This document shows, in pieces, positions 50,625 through 58,137 of a stretch of 64,000 bases of DNA (positions are counted from its first letter, which is position 1; each line of letters opens with the position of its first letter). The position numbers were made by a program, and so were the translations under genes. Origin of the DNA: Metabacillus mangrovi (GTDB lineage: Bacteria; Bacillota; Bacilli; Bacillales; Bacillaceae); contig NZ_WMIB01000012.1 of assembly GCF_009711125.1 (NCBI RefSeq), forward strand, positions 1 through 64,000, read 5' to 3'. The notes below the pieces were generated by a model that did not search any database, was not told the origin of the DNA, and saw only the letters and a program-made list of their open reading frames with translations.

Positions 50625-50885
50625 GGTTAGTCCCGCACTGCTTTAACGCAAGTGGGGACAGAGACCCAAAGCTGTAAGCCCTTGCGCCGCAAGGAATTGG
50701 GGAGGCGGTGCCGGAGCTTTAGTACGGCAGCGAACGTGGGGACTGGCACGGTGCCAGTCCCGCACTGCTTTAACGCAAGCGGGGACAGAGACCCGAAGCT
50801 TCGAGCCCTTGCTCCGCAAGAGATTGAAGAGATGGTGCCGGAGCTTTAATGCGGCAGTGAAAGTGGGGACTGACCCCCGTCCCCG
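50625..50885. repeat. Dispersed 130-bp repeat, cluster F (two units)
   Basis: Two tandem units nearly identical to cluster E: TTAGTCCCGCACTGC near 50628 and CAGTCCCGCACTGC near 50755, each followed by AAGTGGGGACAGAGACCC or a close variant and GGTGCCGGAGCTTTA. It explains most of the 465-base gap before the next gene. Confidence 0.85.
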
Positions 50886-51035
50886 GTCTATTCCCTGTCC
50901 TCTTATTTGGAATGGAGTCGATAAGCACCGAAAAGTGGGAACAGCCCCTGCCCAAATCCAATCACTGAATTTTACCTTAATTTAACACTCTCCCAGACCC
51001 CCACCATGATAACATATAGGAAAGCAGGTGAGCGC

Positions 51036-51506
51036 ATGTTTTCCGCTCTGTTAACTGTTCACATCACTGCAGGGGTCATATGTTTGATCACAGGCCTAAT
51101 TTCCATGCTTTCTAAAAAAAGAAAAGGCCGGCACACGTGGTCCGGCGAAGTGTATCATGCTTCTTTTGTTATTATTTTTCTTACTTCCGTCACAATGGCG
51201 TTGATGCATTGGGAGGAGAGTGCTTATCTATTTTACATTGGTTTTTTCTCCTATTCCTTTGCGATCATTGGATATCTTGCGGTTAAGAGAAAGTGGAGAA
51301 ACTGGCTGCTGTATTATATTAGTGGAATGCTTGGCTCGTATATCGCGGTGATTACAGCTGTGCTGGTCGTTAATGCGCAAAAGATTGGCTTTCTGCAAGG
51401 TGTTCCCATTCTCTTGGTCTGGTTCCTCCCGACCATTGTCGGCAGTCCGCTAATTGCCCTAGTTAACCGCAAATACGCCCTCAAAAAAGCATCAGCCTCC
51501 AGCTGA
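51036..51506 (+). CDS. DUF2306-like multi-pass membrane protein
   Basis: 156 aa with about four to five hydrophobic segments. The segment LLTVHITAGVICLITGLISM, then KKRKGRHTWSGEVYHASF, matches the DUF2306 pattern in which a heme-like pair of His flanks the first loop. AAGCAGGTGAG precedes ATG 51036; the longer frame lacks a site. Function unknown. The stop lies within a bidirectional terminator shared with the convergent TetR gene. Confidence 0.82.
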   Translation: MFSALLTVHITAGVICLITGLISMLSKKRKGRHTWSGEVYHASFVIIFLTSVTMALMHWEESAYLFYIGFFSYSFAIIGYLAVKRKWRNWLLYYISGMLGSYIAVITAVLVVNAQKIGFLQGVPILLVWFLPTIVGSPLIALVNRKYALKKASASS

Positions 51507-51513
51507 TGCTTTT
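51485..51513. terminator. Bidirectional terminator
   Basis: AAAGCATCAGC / GCTGATGCTTT perfect stem with a 5-nt loop between convergent genes; it includes the stop codon of the gene ending at 51506. Confidence 0.88.
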
Positions 51514-52123
51514 ACTCCTCCATCACTTCAACCCCAAAGCTCCGCGCGGGTCCATTCATCATAATTTTAACGATGCTCTGAGCCATATAGGCAGGGGTGT
51601 GGATCATTCCGTTCTGGAGCCACCACGTCATCATGCCGTGGCAGGCAGAGGAGATGAAGGTGATGACAAGGTCCTTCGGGAGGTGCATCTGTTCCTCCGG
51701 CAGGCCGGCTTTCGTAAATTCCGAGTCGAATTTCGTCCGGATCATGGAGAGCATGTTACGGGAAAATTCCAGGCTGCCGTTGCTGCCGAGCATGGCCTCG
51801 AAAAAATCCGCATGGGCAGAAATTGCTTCAAAGACAGACTCAATGGACGTTTCTACGTTTTTAGGATGCATTTTTCCGCCTACGAGATGGGTGGATGGGT
51901 TGATGTTGCCGATCACATCCTGAAACACTTCATCCGTCAGGCGTTCGAGCAGGTCATATTTGTCCTGATAATGCAGGTAAAACGTGCCCCGGTTGATCAT
52001 CGCTTTGGCCGTGATATCATGAATGGTCATTGCATCAAAGCCCTTCTCTCTTACAAGCTGAATGAAAGCATCCCGGATGGACTTTCTCGTCCGGATGATG
52101 CGCAGATCCGTTTTGGATTCCAT
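51512..52123 (-). CDS. TetR/AcrR family transcriptional regulator
   Basis: 203 aa. The N-terminal helix-turn-helix (RKSIRDAFIQLVREKGFDAM, then TIHDITAKAMINRGTFYLHY) is at about residues 12-56, and the rest is a ligand and dimerisation domain ending VEVMEE. TCGGGAGGGA precedes ATG 52123. It is divergent from the YhgE-type membrane gene, so it probably represses that gene and itself. In B. subtilis the position between gatB and dgkB is taken by another TetR-exporter pair (yerO-yerP). Confidence 0.92.
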   Translation of the reverse strand: MESKTDLRIIRTRKSIRDAFIQLVREKGFDAMTIHDITAKAMINRGTFYLHYQDKYDLLERLTDEVFQDVIGNINPSTHLVGGKMHPKNVETSIESVFEAISAHADFFEAMLGSNGSLEFSRNMLSMIRTKFDSEFTKAGLPEEQMHLPKDLVITFISSACHGMMTWWLQNGMIHTPAYMAQSIVKIMMNGPARSFGVEVMEE

Positions 52124-52162
52124 TATATCCCTCCCGAAATAAATCAACAATTGCAGAAGAAG

Positions 52163-52257
52163 TGTTGTTTATAGGTCATTGCATCCAGTATTGAGCATTG
52201 TATGAACCTTTTTTCTAGAATACCATAGTTGTTGTACAGGATGTTAGATAAACAACA
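52163..52257. promoter_or_regulatory. Candidate TetR operators between the divergent genes
   Basis: The word TGTTGTTTAT (52163-52172) recurs as its exact inverse ATAAACAACA (52248-52257), one copy near each gene start. A further GTTGTT at 52229-52234 forms a looser palindrome with the second copy. These are the likely binding sites of the adjacent regulator. Confidence 0.55.
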
Positions 52258-52285
52258 GCTTGTCTATTAGATTGGAGGTTCAGCA

Positions 52286-53479
52286 ATGAAGACTGTCAAA
52301 ACGTACTTTACTCAGAAAATATTCTGGGGTGGACTTGCCGGACTTGCGGCAGCGGCACTTATTTTTACATTTGCATTTATGGGGTCAAATGTTAATCCGG
52401 CCCCAAAGGATCTTCCTGTTGCACTTGTTATGAAGGACCAGGGTGTACAGCTCCCGAATGGCCAGAAACTTGAGATCGGGAAGCTCATGCAGGAAAAATT
52501 AACGGGCAACAAAGAACTCCCGATTAAATGGACTGTGCTGGACAGCGAAATAGAAGCAAAAGAAGAGCTTGATGACCGGGCGTATTATGCAGCGCTGATC
52601 ATTCCGGAAGAATTCTCGGAACATGCAGCTTCTCTTCAGTCGCCGGAACCGGTCCAGGCAGAAGCAAAACTTCTCGTAAACCAGGGAAAGAATCTGAATG
52701 CTGCGAACAGCGTTGCAGCGATTATGGATAAAGTATTCACAGGAGTGAACAAAGAAATAAGCGGTCAGATGCTTGCTCAGATGAAGGCTCAGAAGATGAT
52801 GCTTTCCCCGGACCAAGTTCCGCAGGCGGCTGAACGGATCACGTTAAGCGTTGAGAACGTCAATCCGGTAAGGGATTATAATGCCGGCGGAAATTCTCCG
52901 GGCATGATGACGCAAATCCTTTGGCTTACAACGATCATCAGCTCGATTGTTATTTACCTTGGACTGAAAAAGGCATCGCGCGGCCGGATCACACCATCTT
53001 CCCTGGCAGCCCAGCTTGCAGCAGGTTTACTATTTGTTAGTTTGAACTCTCTTATCATCCTATGGATTGCCACAGGGCCGCTTGGTTTGGAGGTTCCGGA
53101 TTTTTGGGACACATACGGCTTCATGGTGTTCACCGCCTATATGTTTTTCCTGATGCAGGGCGCTCTCATTAACTGGATTGGCTATGGGGCGATGCCGGTT
53201 TTGATCCTGCTGTTCTTCTTTTCCAGTCCGGTTCTGAATATGCCGCCGGAGTTTCTTCCGGAAGCGACACAGACGTGGCTGCTGTCTTGGATTCCGTTCT
53301 CCCACAGTGTGGAAGGGTTCAGAACCTTGTTTTTCTTCAACGGCATTGGCTTTGAAGAAAAGCGCTGGATTCTTGGCATGATCGGGCTTGGAGCTTTTAT
53401 AATTATGGCCCTTTCTCTTTTAAAAGCTTATGGAAAAAAAGAAGAGACTGTAAAAAAAGAAGAAAACATGCCGATATAA
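52286..53479 (+). CDS. YhgE/Pip-type (DUF3533-like) membrane protein
   Basis: 397 aa. One N-terminal membrane helix (about 12-32) is followed by an extracellular domain of about 170 residues (LPVALVMKDQGVQLPNGQKL ...) and five to six C-terminal helices, the layout of ABC-2/YhgE/Pip proteins. SPVLNMPPEFLPE is a typical extracellular-loop motif. No ATPase gene is adjacent. GGAGG precedes the ATG. Such proteins occur in secretion, phage-infection or drug-efflux roles. Control by the divergent TetR regulator suggests export of an inducer. Confidence 0.88.
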   Translation: MKTVKTYFTQKIFWGGLAGLAAAALIFTFAFMGSNVNPAPKDLPVALVMKDQGVQLPNGQKLEIGKLMQEKLTGNKELPIKWTVLDSEIEAKEELDDRAYYAALIIPEEFSEHAASLQSPEPVQAEAKLLVNQGKNLNAANSVAAIMDKVFTGVNKEISGQMLAQMKAQKMMLSPDQVPQAAERITLSVENVNPVRDYNAGGNSPGMMTQILWLTTIISSIVIYLGLKKASRGRITPSSLAAQLAAGLLFVSLNSLIILWIATGPLGLEVPDFWDTYGFMVFTAYMFFLMQGALINWIGYGAMPVLILLFFFSSPVLNMPPEFLPEATQTWLLSWIPFSHSVEGFRTLFFFNGIGFEEKRWILGMIGLGAFIIMALSLLKAYGKKEETVKKEENMPI

Positions 53480-53545
53480 TTTCTGCAGTGATAAATCAGC
53501 AAAAGTCCTTTCACCCGGAATCTTCAGCATTTCAGCCCTCCAATA

Positions 53546-53586
53546 AAAGACAGCAGCCTCCATCCAGGCTCGCTGTCTTTTCTTTT
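53546..53586 (+). terminator. Terminator of the YhgE-type gene
   Basis: AAAAGACAGC.. / ..GCTGTCTTTT stem with an inner AGCCT/AGGCT pairing and a T-rich tail. Confidence 0.85.
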
Positions 53587-53716
53587 GCAATGGGTTTCGA
53601 GAACCAGTATTTGGGGGATTTTATAGGAGCAGGCTAATTGATGGCATATGGTAAAAATGGTAGACTGATAAGAGCGCTGTATGATGGAACGACTATAATG
53701 TATAGGATGATGGAGA

Positions 53717-54703
53717 ATGAAAAAAGCGAGAATAATTTATAATCCGACCTCCGGAAGGGAAGCGTTTAAACGCCATTTGCCAGAGGTTTTGGCTAAGTTT
53801 GAGAACGCAGGCTATGAGACATCCTGTCACGCGACCACGTGCGAAGGTGATGCAACGGATGCTGCGAAGCTCGCCGTTGAACGCGGCTTCGACCTTGTTG
53901 TCGCTGCAGGCGGGGATGGAACAGTAAATGAAGTCGTGAATGGAATTGCCGGTTTTGATAAGCGGCCGCAGCTCGGCATCATACCGGTTGGAACGACGAA
54001 CGATTTTGCCCGTGCCATTGCTCTGCCTTTGAACGATGTACTTGCGGCAGCTGATATGCTGGTGAACGGTGTTGCTGTCCCGATTGATATCGGCCGTGTA
54101 AACGATGGCTATTTCATCAACATTGCAGGCGGAGGGAAGCTGACGGAGCTGACGTATGAGGTGCCGAGCAAGCTGAAGACAATGCTCGGACAGCTGGCGT
54201 ATTACCTGAAGGGCATGGAGATGCTGCCTTCCATCCGGCCGACAGAGGTTGAGATCGAATATGACGGCAAGCTTTTCCAGGGGGAAGTCATGCTGTTCCT
54301 CTGCTCCCTCACCAATTCCGTAGGCGGATTTGAGAAGCTTGCGCCGGATTCCAAGCTGAATGACGGCCTTTTCGATCTCCTCATCCTGAAAAAAGCGAAT
54401 TTGGCCGAGTTCGTCAGAGTTGCTTCACTCGCCCTGCGCGGAGAGCACATGAACGATGAACACGTCATTTATACAAAAGCAAGCCGTGTGAAAGTCACAA
54501 CGAAAGACAAAATGCAGCTGAACCTTGATGGAGAGTACGGCGGTCTCCTGCCGGCTGAGTTTGAAAACCTGTACCGCCACCTGGACATCGTCATGTCGAA
54601 GGAAAAAGCAGACGAAATGTCCGAGGAGGATGCAAAAGAACAGGAAGAGAACGTAAACGAAGGACCGTTGGAAAAACGGGAGATGCAGGAAGAGGATCAG
54701 TAA
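53717..54703 (+). CDS. dgkB: Diacylglycerol kinase DgkB (YerQ)
   Basis: 328 aa. A soluble lipid kinase that phosphorylates the diacylglycerol left by lipoteichoic acid synthesis, returning it as phosphatidic acid. NPTSGRE at 9-15, GGDGTVNEV from 65 and PVGTTNDFARA near 93 are the catalytic-domain signatures. The C-terminal 30 residues are very acidic (EEDAKEQEENVNEG). A -10-like TATAAT is at about 53693. In B. subtilis rlmCD follows; here an ArsR gene does. Confidence 0.95.
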   Translation: MKKARIIYNPTSGREAFKRHLPEVLAKFENAGYETSCHATTCEGDATDAAKLAVERGFDLVVAAGGDGTVNEVVNGIAGFDKRPQLGIIPVGTTNDFARAIALPLNDVLAAADMLVNGVAVPIDIGRVNDGYFINIAGGGKLTELTYEVPSKLKTMLGQLAYYLKGMEMLPSIRPTEVEIEYDGKLFQGEVMLFLCSLTNSVGGFEKLAPDSKLNDGLFDLLILKKANLAEFVRVASLALRGEHMNDEHVIYTKASRVKVTTKDKMQLNLDGEYGGLLPAEFENLYRHLDIVMSKEKADEMSEEDAKEQEENVNEGPLEKREMQEEDQ

Positions 54704-54730
54704 AGCGTGTGCTTAGGCATACGCTTTTTT
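54703..54730 (+). terminator. dgkB terminator
   Basis: AAGCGTGTGC / GCATACGCTT stem with a 4-nt loop and T run, beginning at the stop codon. Confidence 0.85.
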
Positions 54731-54753
54731 CTTTGAAGGTTCAAACGTACCTC

Positions 54754-54782
54754 TTTACATATCGAGAAATATCGATTAATAT
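54754..54782 (+). promoter_or_regulatory. ArsR promoter with operator in the spacer
   Basis: TTTACA at 54754-54759, 17-bp spacer and TAATAT at 54777-54782. The spacer contains the perfect inverted repeat ATCGA-N6-TCGAT at 54761-54776. The -10 box ends 6 nt before the ATG, so the transcript should begin at or next to the start codon. Confidence 0.7.
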
Positions 54783-54788
54783 AAACCC

Positions 54789-55109
54789 ATGAAAAATAAT
54801 CTTGCAGAAGTTTTTAAAGTACTTGGGAATGAGACGAGGCTTGAGATGCTCTCATGGCTGAAGGATCCGATGGAGCATTTTGATAAGCCGACGGCGCATC
54901 TTTCAAAGAATATCAGTGAAAAGGGCGGCGTATGCGTTGGGGATATCCAGGAGAAGGCGAAGCTTTCCCAATCGACGACCTCTCATTATCTTTCGATGCT
55001 CCAGCGAATTGGATTGCTTGAGTCAGAACGCCATGGTAAGTGGACCTACTACCGCCGCAATGAAGAGCGGATAGAGGAAGTCATGGACTTAATCAAAAGG
55101 GAGGTCTGA
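54789..55109 (+). CDS. ArsR family transcriptional regulator
   Basis: 106 aa winged helix protein. It begins MKNNLAEVFKVLGNETRLEM, so no downstream start is possible without losing the first helix, yet no Shine-Dalgarno sequence precedes the ATG. The recognition helix is LSQSTTSHYLSMLQR near 60-74, followed by the wing ERHGKWTYYRR. Only one Cys is present, so a thiol-metal site of the classical ArsR type is unlikely. It probably represses itself and the two YdcZ genes that follow 65 nt later. Confidence 0.9.
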   Translation: MKNNLAEVFKVLGNETRLEMLSWLKDPMEHFDKPTAHLSKNISEKGGVCVGDIQEKAKLSQSTTSHYLSMLQRIGLLESERHGKWTYYRRNEERIEEVMDLIKREV

Positions 55110-55174
55110 TTCCTTTCTTTTTTTTTTGCAAAACATATCTATTTTTCCCGATAAAACAATATGAGGTGATCAGC

Positions 55175-55603
55175 ATGAAGGTTTGGATTTATTTGCTCGC
55201 CGTGGCAGCGGGAGTTTCTCTCAGCATTGAAGGAGCAATTTACGGCGAACTGGGAAAGGAAATCGGCAAGCTGGAAAGCAGTTTGTATAATTTTGCAGTC
55301 GGCACACTTATTATCGGTCTGGTGCTGCTGTTCCTGGGGAAAGGCTCATTATCCTATACGTTTAAAGCTCCAAAGTGGCAGCTGACAGGCGGGATTTTGG
55401 GAACCATCTATTTAACCATTTTGGTCATCGCCATTCCGCTCGTTGGAGTAGGCGTCGCCATGATCAGTGTCATTTTTGGACAGATGGCGATGAGCATGGT
55501 CATTGAACATTTCGGCTGGCTCGGCAGTGAGCGGAAGCCGGTCAATAAAGAGAAGATGGGTGCAGCAGCTTTGATGCTGATTTCTTTATTCTTAATCTTT
55601 TAA
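55175..55603 (+). CDS. DUF606/YdcZ family DMT transporter subunit 1
   Basis: 142 aa with four to five membrane helices, a half-size drug/metabolite-transporter protein. GVSLSIEGAIYGELGKEIGK and GQMAMSMVIEHFGWLGSE carry the family pattern. GAGGTGA precedes ATG 55175. It is paired with a homologous gene 18 nt downstream; the two presumably form a heterodimer, as in other paired small multidrug-type carriers. Substrate unknown. Confidence 0.88.
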   Translation: MKVWIYLLAVAAGVSLSIEGAIYGELGKEIGKLESSLYNFAVGTLIIGLVLLFLGKGSLSYTFKAPKWQLTGGILGTIYLTILVIAIPLVGVGVAMISVIFGQMAMSMVIEHFGWLGSERKPVNKEKMGAAALMLISLFLIF

Positions 55604-55621
55604 TGCAGGAGGAGATATAAA

Positions 55622-56077
55622 ATGGGTTTGATTGTTGCATTATCATCTATCATTGGCGGGATCCTGCTGAGTGCACAGTCCTCCATCAACGGGGCTTTCA
55701 GCAGAAAGGCGGGAACGTATGAGAGTACGTTTCTGACATTTATCACGGGTGCGATGGTACTGATCATTGCTGTATTATTCTTCGGACAAGGGGATATCAC
55801 AGGTATACTCGATGCCCCGGCCTGGCAGCTGAGTGCGGTCTGGTTCGGGGTCGGTTATCTGTTCCTGACCGTCCTTGCTGTCCCGCAAATCGGGGTCATC
55901 GCCGCGAATATCGCAACGGTGATCGGCCAGCTGAGTGCGGGCATCCTAATTGACCACTTCGGCTTCTTTGGTGGAACGGTGATCTCCTTTGACTGGCAGC
56001 GGGCCTTGGCGCTCGTACTTATGATTGCCGCATTGAGACTCGTTTACATCAGTAATAAAAAAGCAGAACAAAAGTAA
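55622..56077 (+). CDS. DUF606/YdcZ family DMT transporter subunit 2
   Basis: 151 aa with five hydrophobic segments, homologous to the preceding protein (GGILLSAQSSINGAFSRKAG; IGQLSAGILIDHFGFFGG). AGGAGGAG precedes the ATG at good spacing. It ends at a strong terminator, so the ArsR-YdcZ-YdcZ unit appears complete. Confidence 0.88.
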   Translation: MGLIVALSSIIGGILLSAQSSINGAFSRKAGTYESTFLTFITGAMVLIIAVLFFGQGDITGILDAPAWQLSAVWFGVGYLFLTVLAVPQIGVIAANIATVIGQLSAGILIDHFGFFGGTVISFDWQRALALVLMIAALRLVYISNKKAEQK

Positions 56078-56103
56078 GCACCTCCGGCTGGAGGTGCTTT
56101 TTT
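56076..56103 (+). terminator. Terminator of the ArsR-YdcZ unit
   Basis: AAGCACCTCC / GGAGGTGCTT perfect 10-bp stem with a GGCT loop and T run; overlaps the stop codon of the second YdcZ gene. Confidence 0.92.
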
Positions 56104-56150
56104 GAAATGTTTGGTAAAATAAAGGAATTCAATCAGACAGAGGTGAGAGC

Positions 56151-56573
56151 ATGCGATATATTGAGTTAACGGAAGAGGATCAGGAACTGGTCAGTGCTGC
56201 ACAGGAAATAATCCGGAAGCTTTATGAAGAAGACAAACACCATGTAGGGGCAGCCATTCGGACAAAAACCGGAGAGACCATCTCTGCTGTCCATATCGAA
56301 GCGTACATAGGGCGGGTAACGGTTTGCGCCGAAGCCATCGCGATTGGAACCGCCATTTCAAATGACCAGAAAGATTTCGAAACCATCGTTGCGGTCCGGC
56401 ATCCTCATCCTGATGAAACCGACCAGAGGATCCGGGTCGTCAGTCCATGCGGCATGTGCCGGGAACTGATTTCGGACTATGCGCCTGACTGCCAGGTGAT
56501 CCTGGAGGTCGACGGTTCTCTGGTGAAAACGCCGATTAAAGAATTGATTCCGTTTAAATATTCCAGAAGCTGA
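56151..56573 (+). CDS. Cytidine/blasticidin-S deaminase-like protein
   Basis: 140 aa zinc deaminase. The metal ligands and proton shuttle are Cys59-Ala-Glu61 (TVCAEAIAIG) and Cys100/Cys103 (PCGMCRE). HHVGAAIRTKTGETISAVHI is the substrate-pocket strand. It is closer in layout to blasticidin-S deaminase than to standard Cda, but natural substrate and any resistance role are unknown. GAGGTGAG precedes the ATG. Confidence 0.88.
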   Translation: MRYIELTEEDQELVSAAQEIIRKLYEEDKHHVGAAIRTKTGETISAVHIEAYIGRVTVCAEAIAIGTAISNDQKDFETIVAVRHPHPDETDQRIRVVSPCGMCRELISDYAPDCQVILEVDGSLVKTPIKELIPFKYSRS

Positions 56574-56583
56574 AGGTGAAAAA

Positions 56584-56922
56584 ATGACCAAAAACGAGCA
56601 AATGCTTGCCGCACTGCAGCAATCGTGGTCCATTGAGACGAGTTCGAAGTGGACGAAAGACAACCCCGCCGCCGGACAATGCGGAGTGACAGCACTTGTC
56701 GTTAGCGACTGGCTTGGCGGGGAGATTCTGAAAACGCAGCTTCCGGACGGCTGGCACTATTATAACCGGATTGAAGGAATCCGCTGTGATTTTACCGCGT
56801 CCCAATTTAGCGCGAAAATCCCGTATTCAGATACCCCCTCATCAAGAGAAGAAGCGTTCACGGATACAAACGAAAGGCAATATGAATGTCTGAAGGAGAA
56901 GGTGGCAGCAGCTCACAATTGA
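56584..56922 (+). CDS. YunG-like hypothetical protein
   Basis: 112 aa, cytosolic. The segment GQCGVTALVVSDWLGGEIL near residue 31, followed by WHYYNRIEGIRCDFTASQF, recalls the Bacillus YunG family from memory. The Cys and His in a papain-like order (QCG ... WHYYN) are suggestive of a cysteine hydrolase fold, but that is inference. GAAGGTGAA precedes the ATG, 10 nt after the deaminase gene, so the two are probably cotranscribed. Confidence 0.75.
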   Translation: MTKNEQMLAALQQSWSIETSSKWTKDNPAAGQCGVTALVVSDWLGGEILKTQLPDGWHYYNRIEGIRCDFTASQFSAKIPYSDTPSSREEAFTDTNERQYECLKEKVAAAHN

Positions 56923-56963
56923 AATGCTGCAAGTAAAAAAGTAAAAATCCGAGGAGGCTCTCC

Positions 56964-57429
56964 ATGTCCGACATCACCTTCATGGCATCATCAAAGAAGT
57001 TCGTAATCCCTGATGAAATAGAGCAATACAACAACCGCAGAGTGTTTGAACGGGAAGAGGACTTCATGCAGCTTTGGGTGCAAAAAGCTCACCCTTATTG
57101 GCTTGAGGAACTGGAAAAGGGCCTGTTTATATTGCCATACATTTACGAAATTTCCGGCGTTGGTAATGCTTTATTCCTCCTGTATCTGGAGAAGTACATG
57201 GAAACAGGGGATGAGCTGGAGCTGCTGTATATTCCGAATCAGCATGCTTTCAGAGACTACGAGAGAAGGATGCTTGATAACCCTCGGCATTTTTGGATCA
57301 ACACAGGCAGCCTTGACGTACAAGGACCGCTACGGGACGTATCAGCTTAACCCAAAAAATTGGACAGAAGAGCTATGCCATAAAAATTATTTAACGGAGT
57401 TCGGCATCACCACAATCGTCAAATACTAA
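56964..57429 (+). pseudogene. Frameshifted gene of unknown family
   Basis: The first frame runs MSDITFMASSKKFVIPDE to HFWINTGSLDVQG and stops at 57350. The +1 frame from about 57308 continues with LTYKDRYGTYQLN, then NWTEELCHKNYLTEFGI and TTIVKY to 57429. The two parts together look like one protein of about 153 aa, so a single-base shift near 57300-57310 has split it. It has a good ribosome site (GAGGAGG). Either a real inactivating mutation or a sequencing error. No family recognised. Confidence 0.65.
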
Positions 57430-57455
57430 AAAAACCGCCCATTACGGCGGTTTTT
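57430..57455. terminator. Bidirectional terminator
   Basis: AAAAACCGCC / GGCGGTTTTT perfect stem with a 6-nt loop between convergent genes. Confidence 0.9.
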
Positions 57456-57458
57456 CAC

Positions 57459-57914
57459 TCACTGCTCTTTCAAAAGCTCCAGAATCTCTCTCATCTGTAT
57501 AAGGTCCCTCGGTGTTTCCTCTTCTTCTTTTTCCGCATCATGCAGCGGGGAGAGAAAATGCTCGTAGGCCTTGGCGAATTCCACAAGGAATACATCTGCC
57601 GGGAAGGATGTTTCTTCGATGGTCGCGAGAGAGGCGGAGGGCATCTTTTTAATGTCTATCCGTCCCCGATCCTCACTGAAGCGGAAGACGACCGAATGAT
57701 CTGATTCCACTCCAAAAGGCGTTACTTCGAATGAATCAAACTTGCGGATCAGTTTCATCGCTACATCATACAGAATATTCTTCGAAACCTCGGTCAAAAA
57801 TTGAACCGATTTGCCATTGTATGTAAACACGAACCGCGTATCGCTGTTCAGATAATGAATGAAATGATCTCCCTCTGTCAGACTCTCTGCTCCCAATGCC
57901 TCGATCGTAATCAC
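57459..57914 (-). CDS. Hypothetical cytosolic protein
   Basis: 151 aa from GTG 57914, which has AGGAGAGGAGAGG upstream; the longer frame reads through this site and is rejected. It is mixed alpha/beta with no membrane segment, an acidic patch EKEEEETPRD and the end ILELLKEQ. No family recognised. Monocistronic. Confidence 0.7.
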   Translation of the reverse strand: MITIEALGAESLTEGDHFIHYLNSDTRFVFTYNGKSVQFLTEVSKNILYDVAMKLIRKFDSFEVTPFGVESDHSVVFRFSEDRGRIDIKKMPSASLATIEETSFPADVFLVEFAKAYEHFLSPLHDAEKEEEETPRDLIQMREILELLKEQ

Positions 57915-58057
57915 TGCATCCTCTCCTCTCCTTTTCATTAGGTATATTATACCAAGTTTTGTGTTACAGCAGAGTATCAATTCGGTAACATGCTAAATAA
58001 AAAAAGGTTAAGCAGGGCCTTCCAGGAATTAATACTTGTTTTAATATTTTGTAAAAG

Positions 58058-58087
58058 TTACGCAAATCTGTTTCTATTTTACGCAAA
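58058..58087. promoter_or_regulatory. Candidate LacI-type operator repeats upstream of the regulator
   Basis: TTACGCAAA occurs at 58058-58066 and again at 58079-58087, 21 bp apart, on the same face of the helix. Related words TTTGCGTGA at 59166 and TTACGC at 59179 lie upstream of the ABC transporter genes. Confidence 0.55.
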
Positions 58088-58137
58088 CTGGGCTATCTTT
58101 CTAGTAACGCTGATTAAAGAAAATGGTGGGGCTGGAT

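Noticed and set aside
25388-50885. Insertion sequences or composite transposon
   Set aside because: The repeat clusters bracket genes, but there is no transposase gene, and I could not identify terminal inverted repeats or target duplications.
57046-57429. Independent 127-aa gene in the +1 frame
   Set aside because: Only its last 40 or so codons look protein-like, and they continue the preceding frame, so a frameshifted single gene explains both.
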